DNA from: a virus | Strand: one strand, 5' to 3' | DNA length: 30,077 bases | IMG/VR virus record: IMGVR_UViG_3300034418_009393 | Span: 1-30,077 of that record | Part shown: one piece after another, positions 20,518 to 29,652 of the stretch | Layout of the letters: each line of letters opens with the position of its first letter | Numbering within the stretch: the stretch's first letter is position 1 | The notes under the pieces: generated by a model | What the model saw: the letters and a program-made list of their open reading frames with translations, nothing else | Databases searched by the model: none | What the model was told of the DNA's origin: nothing | Made by a program: the position numbers and the translations under genes

Positions 20518-22440
20518 CATTAGAACAATTGACTACTCGGCTAGAAAACATTGACGTTGACGCCAACACACTGGGCAAGATTGTCAACGACGCCGCAGAC
20601 ACACCAAACGCCGGGCAGCCCAGCGGTACGGTTACAACACGCAGCGGGAATGTAGTCAAAAATGCAGCGCGAGTATTGCAAGACCTTCGGCAGAATGCAA
20701 CTTACAAAGTGCCAGTAGATTTCGGGGCAGGTTTACTCGTCGATGATCCGGCTTTCACCGTACGCTATAATGGTAATATATATGCTCCTTCAAATGACTC
20801 TCCAAATTTTACGACAACTGCAACTTTTGTGCCCACTGAATGGGAGTTAGTTGCAAACCGTTCAGGAATGCCCTGGTTTGCGGAAATTTGTGCGGATGGG
20901 GTCTGGCGGGTCATTCTTGTAAAAATGGGGCAGTCGAATGCCGTCGGTAAGGGGGAAACGGGAGGTATAACTGCGTACAACTCCCTAGTCAAAGTGTATG
21001 ATCAGCCTAACAATCAGATAGTCGAAGCAACTTATGGCTTTTTTAACACGCCAGACGCTGCGGACATGGGCCTGACTACTGCGCATCGTATTGCTGAAAA
21101 ATACGGCGTCGAAGTTATTGTGGTCGACAACGCGCAAGGGGGCTTATCGATTGACAACTGGCACGAACCTCTGCAGGGAAACTCGGCTCCGACGCTAAAC
21201 ATGTGGACGCCGCTAACAACTGACGTACCGGCCGCACTTAGTCTCGCAGGGGCCACTAAGGCTCACATTCTATTTGCGCAAGGGGAGTCTGACTCGAATA
21301 TGCCCCTTGACGAATATTACATAAAACTAGATGCCATCATCGACGATCTGATTGACAACCAGCCCTGGTTTGTCCGGGGTTTTTCGTTGTTCATGGACGT
21401 TGAAATGGGCACAGCAAACCTGGCGGGCAAGTCAGACAAGCAGATATGGTCGAAGCAGTTGCTTTCAGGCAAAAGACCTGATATTCATAAAATTTTGCGG
21501 ACTAGACTTATGCCAATGAAGGACGCTCTGCATTTTTCTGGAGAGTCTACAGACGCTATTGGTGCAATGGCTGAACAAACCCTTACCGCTCCAGCCTTGA
21601 ATACGTCAGTTGACGCATATATAGCTGATAATTCCATAATTGACTTACACCCAACAGGCACGACCGGAGTGCTTTTTAACAACCTACAAGATATTTGGTA
21701 CGCGGTTTCGGCTTCTCGCATTGAACCGTCTAAAATAGTCATAATAAATCTTAAGCCCGGAGACCATATCTATAAAAGTTTGGTAGTTGACGCAGCTAAT
21801 TCTAATCAGATTATTTTCAGAGGAGCTCCCGTATCTGGCACTGAGCCTACTGCTTCTAATCTTACTGGAACGTATTCTACCGATCTTAGTGCTTGGGAAA
21901 GCTACTGGCCTTCGCGTTTGCGTCCTACAGGACAAGCTTTAGCTCTCGTGTCTCCGGTCCATGCTTTTGAAAACCTTTTAATAGCGGCAGACGTGAATGC
22001 CGACGGAGTTGTGTTAGGCTCTGAAACGGGGGACAGATATTCGGGTTCAAGCCAGTTTAAGAAAGTAGGTATCATAGGTTTCAATGAGGCTGGGGTTGAA
22101 GGTCGTTATGGTGGAAAACTTTTTGCCCCGGGGGCCTTAGGCAGCCCCGAGTTGTATATATCTCATTGTCAAGATGCATTAAAACTCAACGGCGCTCAGG
22201 TCTGGACGCAAGGAGCTTTAATTTCGCGAAATTTGCGATACGGAGTATATTGTGGCGGATTTTCCGACGCTTATGTTGACAATGCAGACATTGTAAACAA
22301 TGCCTCTAATGATCTTTTTGTTGCCGGAGAGGCTCGGGCGACAATTCAGGCAAAGAACATGCTAACTGCTACTACGTCTAACCGGACTTATAATTCTACA
22401 GGAGGCTGGGGGCAAACAGTTTACGGCAATGATGGGGCTA
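19910..22440. other. AT-richer island with receptor-recognition module
   Basis: From about 19,910 to about 22,440 the sequence switches to AT-ending codons and many TA/AT runs, while the regions before and after are GC-rich with GC-ending codons. The left border lies inside the DUF2460 coding sequence and the right border falls at or just inside the start of the DUF2163 gene. The island holds the esterase-spike gene and the DUF2460 C-terminal part. This is judged by eye, without computed values. It fits acquisition of a host-range module by homologous exchange. Confidence 0.7.
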
Positions 22441-22445
22441 GGTAG
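20508..22445 (+). CDS. Tail fibre/spike with SGNH (SASA-type) esterase domain
   Basis: The 645-aa protein has an N-terminal part (about 1-125) that may attach it to the tail. An SGNH/sialate O-acetylesterase-like domain follows, with GQSN (nucleophile Ser143), AQGGLS (209-214), QGESD (258-262) and DALH (Asp339, His342), giving a complete catalytic dyad and conserved blocks. From about 380 a repetitive beta-rich region (NRSIIDLHP..., VVLGSETGDRYSGSSQFKKV) suggests a right-handed beta-helix, common in tail spikes. It probably removes acetyl groups from surface polysaccharide or deacetylates a receptor. The whole gene is visibly AT-richer than its neighbours. It interrupts the usual DUF2460-DUF2163 order and replaces the C-terminal part of the DUF2460 gene. 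Confidence 0.85.
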   Translation: MPVTLEQLTTRLENIDVDANTLGKIVNDAADTPNAGQPSGTVTTRSGNVVKNAARVLQDLRQNATYKVPVDFGAGLLVDDPAFTVRYNGNIYAPSNDSPNFTTTATFVPTEWELVANRSGMPWFAEICADGVWRVILVKMGQSNAVGKGETGGITAYNSLVKVYDQPNNQIVEATYGFFNTPDAADMGLTTAHRIAEKYGVEVIVVDNAQGGLSIDNWHEPLQGNSAPTLNMWTPLTTDVPAALSLAGATKAHILFAQGESDSNMPLDEYYIKLDAIIDDLIDNQPWFVRGFSLFMDVEMGTANLAGKSDKQIWSKQLLSGKRPDIHKILRTRLMPMKDALHFSGESTDAIGAMAEQTLTAPALNTSVDAYIADNSIIDLHPTGTTGVLFNNLQDIWYAVSASRIEPSKIVIINLKPGDHIYKSLVVDAANSNQIIFRGAPVSGTEPTASNLTGTYSTDLSAWESYWPSRLRPTGQALALVSPVHAFENLLIAADVNADGVVLGSETGDRYSGSSQFKKVGIIGFNEAGVEGRYGGKLFAPGALGSPELYISHCQDALKLNGAQVWTQGALISRNLRYGVYCGGFSDAYVDNADIVNNASNDLFVAGEARATIQAKNMLTATTSNRTYNSTGGWGQTVYGNDGAR

Positions 22446-23344
22446 TGAAGAAATTATCTGCAGCTCTTCAAGACCACTTGGACGGCGAAGCAACAACCAT
22501 GTGCTACTGCTGGCGGGTGACTCGTACGGACGGTATCGTTCAGGGCTTTACCGAACACGACGAAGATATCACGTTTGCGGGAACCACGTTTCTTGCGTCC
22601 TCGGGCTTCACGGCCACTCAGGTGCAACATAGTCTGGGTCTCGCAGTTGACAACCTAAACGTCGACGGCGCCTTGTCGAGCGACACGCTCAACGAAGATG
22701 ACCTGGCAGCAGGCAAGTATGATGACGCGTTTGTCGAGCTCTTTTGGGTGAACTGGGCAGACGTGTCTCAGAGGATACTCAAGCAGACCGGGTACACGGG
22801 AGAGACGCAACGGACCGGCTTGGCGTTCTCTGCAGAGCTGCGAGGCCTCAGCACCCGTCTCGGGCAGACGCAGACGCGAACCTTCAAGCGAACGTGTGAC
22901 GCGATAGTCGGCGACGCGGCTTGTAAGATCGACCTAACCGCGTCAACGTTCCGGGGTGCCGGCGAGGTACAGGCCGTGTACTCCCCACGGTCGTTCTCGG
23001 CTACCGGCATAGCCTCATATGATAGCAAGTGGTTCGATCAGGGCATACTCACCTGGACGTCCGGCCCGGCGTCGGGCACGTCGATCGACGTCAAGGCCCA
23101 CGTCAAGGACGCGGGATTGGTGACTATCGAGCTATGGAACGCACCGGCCTTCGAGATCGAAGCAGGATGGGACTTCAACGTGACGGCCGGCTGTCAGAAG
23201 ACCGTAGGCATGTGCACCACGAAGTTCAACAACCTCGTTAACTTCAGGGGCTTCCCGGCAATGCCAGGCTCCGACGCAGTCATCCGCAACCCCGACCCGT
23301 CTGCTCGCAACACCGGGTCTAGCACGACATCGAGTTCGAAGTGA
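22445..23344 (+). CDS. Tail hub protein, GTA gp13-like (DUF2163)
   Basis: The 299-aa product starts at a GTG overlapping the previous stop. It begins MKKLSAALQDHLDGEATTMC, YCWRVTRTDGIVQGFTEHDE, matching the DUF2163 family, and ends with the C-terminal hallmark TAGCQKTVGMCTTKFNNLVN, FRGFPAMPG. Four cysteines, Cys151 and Cys160 (CDAIVGDAAC) plus Cys250 and Cys257, form a cluster suited to metal or iron-sulphur binding. Published GTA hub structures and lambda gpL report Fe-S binding in this family, from memory. It forms the hub ring at the tail tip. Codon use returns to high GC within its first 50 bases. Confidence 0.9.
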   Translation: MKKLSAALQDHLDGEATTMCYCWRVTRTDGIVQGFTEHDEDITFAGTTFLASSGFTATQVQHSLGLAVDNLNVDGALSSDTLNEDDLAAGKYDDAFVELFWVNWADVSQRILKQTGYTGETQRTGLAFSAELRGLSTRLGQTQTRTFKRTCDAIVGDAACKIDLTASTFRGAGEVQAVYSPRSFSATGIASYDSKWFDQGILTWTSGPASGTSIDVKAHVKDAGLVTIELWNAPAFEIEAGWDFNVTAGCQKTVGMCTTKFNNLVNFRGFPAMPGSDAVIRNPDPSARNTGSSTTSSSK

Positions 23345-23793
23345 TGACCCCTGTAGAAATAGCTCGCGACTGGATAGGAACGCCGTACCATCACCAAGAG
23401 AGCGTGAAGGCGGCAGGAACGGACTGCCTCGGCCTAATTCGCGGAGTGTGGCGCGAGCTGTACGGTGCCGAACCGGAAGCACCGCCTCCGTACACACAGA
23501 CTTGGGGCGACTACTCCAAGAGAGAGACGCTCCTCGAGGCCGCGTACCGGAACCTCGAACTGGTGGCCATGGCCGAGAACAAGAGGTTCGTGGTCAGGCC
23601 GAGAGACAAACACTGGGAACCCGGAGCCGTGCTGGTATTCCGTCGCACCCCCGGCGCCGTCGCCAAGCACTGTGCCATCCTCTCTGGAGACGAGAGCATG
23701 GTCCACGCCTATAGTGGTGTTGGCGTGCGGGAGACTAGCGTAGGTATTTGGGACAAGCGCGTGGCTGGCATATTCAGGTTTCCGGGCCACTGA
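23344..23793 (+). CDS. NlpC/P60 cell-wall peptidase, GTA gp14-like
   Basis: I start at ATG 23344 (MTPVEIARDWIGTPYHHQES), although a GTG at 23341 also reads in frame. The 149-aa product has catalytic Cys28 in TDCLGLIRGVWREL, His109 in AKHCAIL and a candidate third residue His121 in VHAYSG. The family hydrolyses peptide bonds in peptidoglycan, and the phage version locally opens the wall during DNA entry. It sits between hub and megatron genes, the standard GTA order. Its start overlaps the stop of the hub gene. Confidence 0.93.
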   Translation: MTPVEIARDWIGTPYHHQESVKAAGTDCLGLIRGVWRELYGAEPEAPPPYTQTWGDYSKRETLLEAAYRNLELVAMAENKRFVVRPRDKHWEPGAVLVFRRTPGAVAKHCAILSGDESMVHAYSGVGVRETSVGIWDKRVAGIFRFPGH

Positions 23794-23811
23794 GCCGAAG
23801 GAGACACACGA

Positions 23812-26800
23812 ATGGCCACATACGTCTTAGGAGCTGTGGGTACAGCCATCGGCGGACCGATCGGCGGAGCAATCGGCTCCGCGCTAGGTAGCCTCATAGA
23901 CGGCGCCATCATCGGAGCTCTCACTCCGGGCACCACCACGACAAACACAGGACCCCGACTGACCGAACTCTCGTTGACGACGTCGACCGAGGGGGCGGTT
24001 GTTCCTCGCATATTCGGCAGGTGCCGCCTCGGTGGCCAGGTCATCTGGACTGCCCAGTTCAAGGAGACCGAGGTCGTCAACAGTCAGGAGAGCGGTGGCA
24101 AGGGAGGCGGGCCTACCCAGACCACCACTACCATCTCGTACGAGTATAGCCTCTCGTTTGCCGTCGCCTTTGCGGTCGGCAACCCTATGGCGCATCTCGG
24201 ACGTGTGTGGATTGACAGCATCGAGACTGACCTCTCGAAGTTCAGCTTCAAGTTCTATCCGGGCTCAGAGACCCAGCAGCCCGACCCGACCATCGAGGCG
24301 ATTGAGGGCTCGGGCAAGGTACCCGCCTACCGCGGCGTCGCGTATCTCGTGTTCGAGGACCTCCCCCTGGCCGACTACGGTAACCGCATGCCCCAGATCA
24401 CGGCAGAGATCGTTGTACCGCTAGAGACTGACGAGGCTGACGACCTGACTAACATCGGCGAGGCCTGGCAGTTGATCCCCGCGACCGGGGAGCACATCTA
24501 CGGCACACAGAAGTACACTCGGTCCGTGTCGAACAACTCCGGTGACGCGTCTAAGATCACCGAGAACATGCACAACAACTTCAACCAGCCTGACGTCGAG
24601 GTGTCGCTAGACATACTCGATCAGGTACAGCCGAACCTTGACGCGGTCTCGGTCGTTGTCTCTTGGTTCGGTACGGACCTCCGCGCCGGAGAGTGTCGTG
24701 TAATTCCGAAGGTAGAGGGACAGGACAGGTCCGTACAGCCGACCGACTGGGCAGTTGCGGGCTACACCCGATCCACGGCGGAGCTAGTGAGCTACGACGC
24801 CGAAGGCAATCCCATATTCGGAGGCACTCCGTCAGACGTCACGGTCCGCGAGCTGGTGTCCCACATCAAGAACGACCTCGGTAAGCGGGTAATGTTCTAC
24901 CCGTTCATCCTCATGGACGTGCCGTCCGGCAACAGCCTTCCCAATCCGTATTCAGACAACGCGGCTTCCAACGGGCAGGCCGTGTTCCCCTGGCGCGGAC
25001 GCATCACGTGCTCCCCGGCCCCGGGCTATGCGGGATCGCCGGACCAGACCGCTGCAGCGGCAACCCAGGTCAACAACTGGTTCACGCGCACCGAGGGCTA
25101 TAGGGCCATGGTGTTGCACTACGCCAACTTGCTCGACGACCTCATGGGGGCAGACGACGCGTTCGTCATTGGCTCGGAGCTCGTCGGCCTGACGAGTGTG
25201 CGTTCGAGCCCCGGCGCCGGTACTTATCCGGCCGTGACCCAACTCGCCACGTTGGCCGCCGACGTATCGGCCATACTACCCGGCGACGTGAAGGTGAGCT
25301 ACGCGGCCGACTGGTCCGAGTATCACTCGCACCGCCCGAACGACGGGACAAACGACGTCATATTCAACATGGACCCCCTCTGGTCTTCGCCTCACATCGA
25401 CTTCATCGGCATCGATAACTACCTGCCAATATCGGACTGGCGAGACGGTGCGGGGCACCTTGACTATGACGCCGTCAACGGCCCTGTCTCGATATATGAC
25501 AAGGACTACCTGGCCAGTAACATTGAGGGGGGAGAGTATTACGACTGGTTCTATGCCTCTACGGCTGACCGTAACAACCAGGTGCGGACGACGATCACAG
25601 ACGGTGATCCTGCGAACGAGCCCTGGATATATCGCCAGAAGGACATTCGCAACTGGTGGCAGAACGCCCACCATCATCGCCCGGGAGGGGCGCGTGTGAG
25701 CAGTAGCACTTCATGGACTGCCTCAAGCAAGCCTGTGTGGTTCACCGAGCTAGGAGCGCCGGCGATCGACAAGGCGACGAACCAACCAAACGTGTTCTAC
25801 GATCCTAAGAGCTCCGAGAGCTTCTTCCCTTATCACTCAAGCGGTCAACGGGACGACCTCATACAGCGTCTCTACCTTGAGGTCAGCCTGGCATATTGGA
25901 GGGACAACGGCGGGGCAATGATCGATCCGGCAAACATGTTCATCTGGACCTGGGACGCAAGACCGTTTCCTGCTTATCCTAAACGGACCGACGTGTGGTC
26001 TGACGGTGCACAGTGGGTGCTAGGGCACTGGTTGTCAGGTCGTATCGATGGAGCCGTGCTGCCTCGTCTCGTTAGGAAGCTATGCCTTGAGGCGGGACTA
26101 GCCGACAGTCAGATAGACGTCGAGGGTCTGTACGGGCCAGAAGCTCTGGTTCGAGGCCTGCTGATAGCGTCGAGCATGTCGGCTCGAGACATCATTGAGG
26201 CCTTATCGACGGCGTACCAGTTCAAGGGCTTCGAGAGCGAGGGCAAGATCAAGTTCGTCATGGACATCAACCAGAAGTCTACGGAGCTACCGCTTGACGA
26301 CCTCGTGTTGATAGGCGACGCGACTGCCCCGGTCACGGTGACACGCGGTCAAGAGACGGATTTGCCTAAGCGGGTAAACGTCTCGTACCTCGACGAGGTC
26401 AACAACTATCAGGCCGCCTCAATCGACGGACACAAGGGCACAGGCACTAGTCAAAACCAAATTGCCGTAGACTTCCCTCTCGTCTGGAGCGACGGCCAGG
26501 CTCGCGCGCTCGCGACCTCTTTGCTGTTCAAGGCATGGGCTGCACGTGAAAAGGGCGAGCTCGCTTTGCCTCATAGCTACATGTACCTCGACGCGGGTGA
26601 CTTGGTCCGAGTGCCAGTAGGCAATCGCTCGGTCACTGGCCAGGTGTCAAACATCGACGACGGCATCGCGCGTCGTGCGGAGTTCGTCGGCTTTGACTTG
26701 TCCATTCTGTCGTCTCCCCGCTACGAGACCGACCTCAAGCTGCCGATAGTGACTGACCTCACACCTCAGGTGGTGTTGCGTTTCATGAACCTGCCTCTCG

Positions 26801-27744
26801 TGTCTGAGGATGAGCTGTTGCCGTACTCTATGAGGCTGGCGGCAGGCGCCAGTGACGGAGCATGGCCGGGCGGCGTAGCGGTCCTACAGAGCGATGGAGC
26901 CGGAGGCTTTTCGCCCGTGCAGACCGTGGCGAACAGGACGACGATGGGCGCTCTAAGCGGTCAACTCTTCACCGGACCGACAAACGCCTGGGATCGCAAC
27001 GGTGAGATTTACGTCAACATGCTGAGCGGCGGTCTCTCGTCACTGACGGAGGAGCAGCTGTTACTGAGCAACACAAACGCCGTCGCCATCGAGAACACGG
27101 TTACCTCCGAGTGGGAGGTCGTGCAGTTTGCCAACGCGGACCTGCAGTCTTCGGGCGTTTATCGTCTGACAGGGCTGATACGCGGGCAGCTCGGCACCGA
27201 ACATGTGATGCGAGACCCTTATCCTGTCGACACCCGAGTCGTTTTCATTAACACTGTCTCAGTGGAAGCCCTTAAGGTTAGCCGCAACGTGGCAACGAAC
27301 GACACGCTTTATCGCTGGGGCCCTATAACCGTACCGACCGATGACGATCGCTTCGTAGAGGGTACTCGTCGGAGCACGATCGCAGGCTTCCGGCCCTATT
27401 CGCCTTGCGATATGAGACTGCAGCTTGATACGTCAAACGATGACTTGACAATCTCCTGGAAGCGTAGAACCCGTCTAGGTGGAGACGACTGGGAACAGAA
27501 CGAGGTTCCACTCAACGAGGAGAGCGAAGAGTACCGCCTCAGAGTGTATGACGACACTGGCGGGGCCCTGTTGCGGACAGAGGTACTTACCTCTCCCTCT
27601 TTCACCTATACTGCAGCCATGCAGACCGCCGACCATGGAACAACGAAGGCAGACGTCTTCCTACGCGTCAGTCAGTACGGCACCGAGTACGGAGCCTACG
27701 GACCTGAGTTGGAGGGAATGTTCTTCACAAGGAGCACGACATAA
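23812..27744 (+). CDS. Tail tip TIM-barrel protein, GTA gp15-like (megatron)
   Basis: The 1310-aa product starts after GAAGGAG with MATYVLGAVGTAIGGPIGGA, a hydrophobic Gly-rich segment. Residues about 390-700 hold the GTA TIM-barrel-like domain: YRAMVLHYANLLDDLMGADD, FVIGSELVGLTSVR, SYAADWSEYHSHRPNDG, DFIGIDNYLPISDWRDG and WFTELGAPAIDKATNQPNVF (Glu near 646). The next ~250 residues (LDDLVLIGDATAPVTVTRGQ, TDLPKRVNVSYLDEVNNYQA) are the phage tail domain also found in phage tip proteins (Phage-tail_3). The C-terminal part carries fibronectin-like strands. In the GTA this huge protein caps the tail and extends to contact the cell. Its 3' end overlaps the DUF2793 gene by 1 bp. Confidence 0.94.
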   Translation: MATYVLGAVGTAIGGPIGGAIGSALGSLIDGAIIGALTPGTTTTNTGPRLTELSLTTSTEGAVVPRIFGRCRLGGQVIWTAQFKETEVVNSQESGGKGGGPTQTTTTISYEYSLSFAVAFAVGNPMAHLGRVWIDSIETDLSKFSFKFYPGSETQQPDPTIEAIEGSGKVPAYRGVAYLVFEDLPLADYGNRMPQITAEIVVPLETDEADDLTNIGEAWQLIPATGEHIYGTQKYTRSVSNNSGDASKITENMHNNFNQPDVEVSLDILDQVQPNLDAVSVVVSWFGTDLRAGECRVIPKVEGQDRSVQPTDWAVAGYTRSTAELVSYDAEGNPIFGGTPSDVTVRELVSHIKNDLGKRVMFYPFILMDVPSGNSLPNPYSDNAASNGQAVFPWRGRITCSPAPGYAGSPDQTAAAATQVNNWFTRTEGYRAMVLHYANLLDDLMGADDAFVIGSELVGLTSVRSSPGAGTYPAVTQLATLAADVSAILPGDVKVSYAADWSEYHSHRPNDGTNDVIFNMDPLWSSPHIDFIGIDNYLPISDWRDGAGHLDYDAVNGPVSIYDKDYLASNIEGGEYYDWFYASTADRNNQVRTTITDGDPANEPWIYRQKDIRNWWQNAHHHRPGGARVSSSTSWTASSKPVWFTELGAPAIDKATNQPNVFYDPKSSESFFPYHSSGQRDDLIQRLYLEVSLAYWRDNGGAMIDPANMFIWTWDARPFPAYPKRTDVWSDGAQWVLGHWLSGRIDGAVLPRLVRKLCLEAGLADSQIDVEGLYGPEALVRGLLIASSMSARDIIEALSTAYQFKGFESEGKIKFVMDINQKSTELPLDDLVLIGDATAPVTVTRGQETDLPKRVNVSYLDEVNNYQAASIDGHKGTGTSQNQIAVDFPLVWSDGQARALATSLLFKAWAAREKGELALPHSYMYLDAGDLVRVPVGNRSVTGQVSNIDDGIARRAEFVGFDLSILSSPRYETDLKLPIVTDLTPQVVLRFMNLPLVSEDELLPYSMRLAAGASDGAWPGGVAVLQSDGAGGFSPVQTVANRTTMGALSGQLFTGPTNAWDRNGEIYVNMLSGGLSSLTEEQLLLSNTNAVAIENTVTSEWEVVQFANADLQSSGVYRLTGLIRGQLGTEHVMRDPYPVDTRVVFINTVSVEALKVSRNVATNDTLYRWGPITVPTDDDRFVEGTRRSTIAGFRPYSPCDMRLQLDTSNDDLTISWKRRTRLGGDDWEQNEVPLNEESEEYRLRVYDDTGGALLRTEVLTSPSFTYTAAMQTADHGTTKADVFLRVSQYGTEYGAYGPELEGMFFTRSTT

Positions 27745-28466
27745 TGGCCGATACTAACCACCTGCTCTTGCCGCTAATGTCAGCGGCACAGAGCCAGAAG
27801 CACTTGACCCACAACGACGCCATCATCATGCTGGACGCCCTCGTGCAGCTAGCCGTCATCGATCGCGACCTCGCCACTCCACCGGCTTCACCCAGCGAGG
27901 GGGACCGGTACATCGCGGCGTCCGGTGCCGCGGGCGCGTGGGTCGGAAGCGACTTCAACATCTTTTACTACACGAACGGTGCCTGGACAAAGATTGTTCC
28001 GAAGGCGGGCTTCCTTGCTTGGGTGGTCGACGAGCAACTGCTCGTCTTCTGGAACGGCAGCTCCTGGGCCCCGGTCAACGCGGTCACGGACCTCGCGGCT
28101 CAAGTTGTAACGGCGAATGGCGCGGGTACGGGCATTACGGTGGTCGACGAGCTGCTCACCGTGTCGGGTGCATCAACGACGAGCACCATCAGCTTCCCCA
28201 ACCGATCGATCATTCAGGCGGCTTCCGTACGCGTCGTAACGGCCGTCACGGGTGCGACGTCGTTTGACTGCGGCATAACGGGTGAGCTCAACAAGTTCGG
28301 AGGTTCACTAGGTATCGCAGCCGGTTCGACGAACGTAGGCGTTATAGGACCCACGGCCGTATACGCCAATACTCCCGTCATACTGACCGCGAACGGCTCG
28401 AACTTCACTGGAGGTGAGGTTCGCGTAGCCTTGCATTATGTGACAGCATCGGCACCATCGTCTTGA
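27744..28466 (+). CDS. DUF2793 tail fibre/tip protein
   Basis: The 240-aa product has the complete DUF2793 pattern: LPLMSAAQSQKHLTHNDAII, MLDALVQLAVIDRDLATPPA, SPSEGDRYIAASGAAGAWVG and the aromatic GAWTKIVPKAGFLAWVVDEQ. The C-terminal half (ISFPNRSIIQAASVRVVTAV, TGELNKFGGSLGIAAGSTNV) is a beta-rich add-on found in some family members. DUF2793 proteins occur next to GTA-like tip genes and are thought to form part of the receptor-facing fibre. With the esterase spike, this gives the phage two candidate host-recognition proteins. It starts on the megatron stop (TAATG). Confidence 0.88.
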   Translation: MADTNHLLLPLMSAAQSQKHLTHNDAIIMLDALVQLAVIDRDLATPPASPSEGDRYIAASGAAGAWVGSDFNIFYYTNGAWTKIVPKAGFLAWVVDEQLLVFWNGSSWAPVNAVTDLAAQVVTANGAGTGITVVDELLTVSGASTTSTISFPNRSIIQAASVRVVTAVTGATSFDCGITGELNKFGGSLGIAAGSTNVGVIGPTAVYANTPVILTANGSNFTGGEVRVALHYVTASAPSS

Positions 28467-28488
28467 CCCTAAAAGGAGACTCCCCACA

Positions 28489-29652
28489 ATGTTCAGTAAA
28501 GAGATCGAACAGGAGCTACGCAGTCTAGCCGTCGGCCACGGGTATGAGTCGGCCGCGCTCTTGGCCGTAGCCGACACGGAAGGCAAAGTCGTCGACATGA
28601 TCGACGGCATCCAGGACGGACTGGTACACGGATACGTGATGATCCGCTTCGAAGGGCACCACTTTTGGCGTCACCTGCCGAAAAGCAAGCGTGACCAGGC
28701 ACGTCGTGCCGGCCTTGCGCACCCAAAGATGGGAGCCGTCAAGAACTCCCGCTCCATGAAGAAGCGTCACGAGATGCTAACTCGGGCCATGGCCATCGAC
28801 GAGGAAGCAGCCCTCAAGTCTATCAGCATGGGCGTCGGGCAGGTCATGGGTTCGAACTACGCAATGTGCGGGTACAAGACCGTCTTCGAGATGTGGCACG
28901 ACTGCCACACGGTAATTGGTCAGGTGCGAGCGATGGTAGGCTTCATCAAGTCTGCTCGCCTGGACGACGAGTTGCGTGACCTTCGCTGGGCCGCTTTTGC
29001 TCGCGGTTACAACGGACCGGCGTACAAGCGCAATCGTTACGACGTCAAGATGGCCGAGGCATATAAGAAATATGGGGGCTCACGCCAACAGCGCCCTCAA
29101 GGCGACGACGTCGTGCGACTGGGAGACCATCGTTCGAGCCTCGTCCGCCAGATACAGACGCGTCTCAAAGAGCTAGGCTACCCGGTCGTGCCGGATGGAG
29201 ACTTCGGCCCCGCTACACGCCGGTACGTCATGGCATTCCAGGCTGAACGCGGTCTCAAACCGGACGGCATTGTCGGACCGAAGACTAAGAACGAGCTGTA
29301 CTCTGTTGCTGCCGCTGCGGTAGTCTCGGAGGAACGCATAACGACTTCGGCAAGCGAACTGAGCGAGCGTTCTCGCATTGCGTCGAAGGCAAAGACGTTG
29401 CAAGATACGGCTGCCACCGGCGCCGTAGTCGTGGCGGCAGGCAAAACCGCTCAAGAGACCGGGGTGCTCGAGACGATCACAGACAACGTTGAGCCTTTGA
29501 GCTCCGCCTTCTATTATATTCAACCGGTCTTAGAGTTTGCTTCTGAGAACTGGTGGGTGTTTGCCATTATTGCCCTCGCCGCTCTCGCGTACTTCGGTCG
29601 CGGCATTCTAATGGCCCGCCTTGAGGATCACCAGTCAGGGAAGACAGCCTAA
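28489..29652 (+). CDS. Endolysin: N-acetylmuramidase with peptidoglycan-binding and membrane segments
   Basis: The 387-aa product starts after AAAAGGAG. Residues 1-210 match the N-acetylmuramidase family (DUF3380): ESAALLAVADTEGKVV with candidate catalytic Glu31, IRFEGHHFWRHLPKSKR, and FEMWHDCHTVIGQVRAMVGF. A PG_binding_1-type domain follows (about 215-270): LVRQIQTRLKELGYPVVPDG, DFGPATRRYVMAFQAERGLK, PDGIVGPKTKNEL. A hydrophobic segment near 354-373 (WWVFAIIALAALAYFGRGIL) before a short basic tail would anchor it in the membrane, which is unusual for a soluble endolysin. No separate signal peptide is seen. It lies just before the spanin genes, so it is the lysis enzyme. Confidence 0.9.
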   Translation: MFSKEIEQELRSLAVGHGYESAALLAVADTEGKVVDMIDGIQDGLVHGYVMIRFEGHHFWRHLPKSKRDQARRAGLAHPKMGAVKNSRSMKKRHEMLTRAMAIDEEAALKSISMGVGQVMGSNYAMCGYKTVFEMWHDCHTVIGQVRAMVGFIKSARLDDELRDLRWAAFARGYNGPAYKRNRYDVKMAEAYKKYGGSRQQRPQGDDVVRLGDHRSSLVRQIQTRLKELGYPVVPDGDFGPATRRYVMAFQAERGLKPDGIVGPKTKNELYSVAAAAVVSEERITTSASELSERSRIASKAKTLQDTAATGAVVVAAGKTAQETGVLETITDNVEPLSSAFYYIQPVLEFASENWWVFAIIALAALAYFGRGILMARLEDHQSGKTA

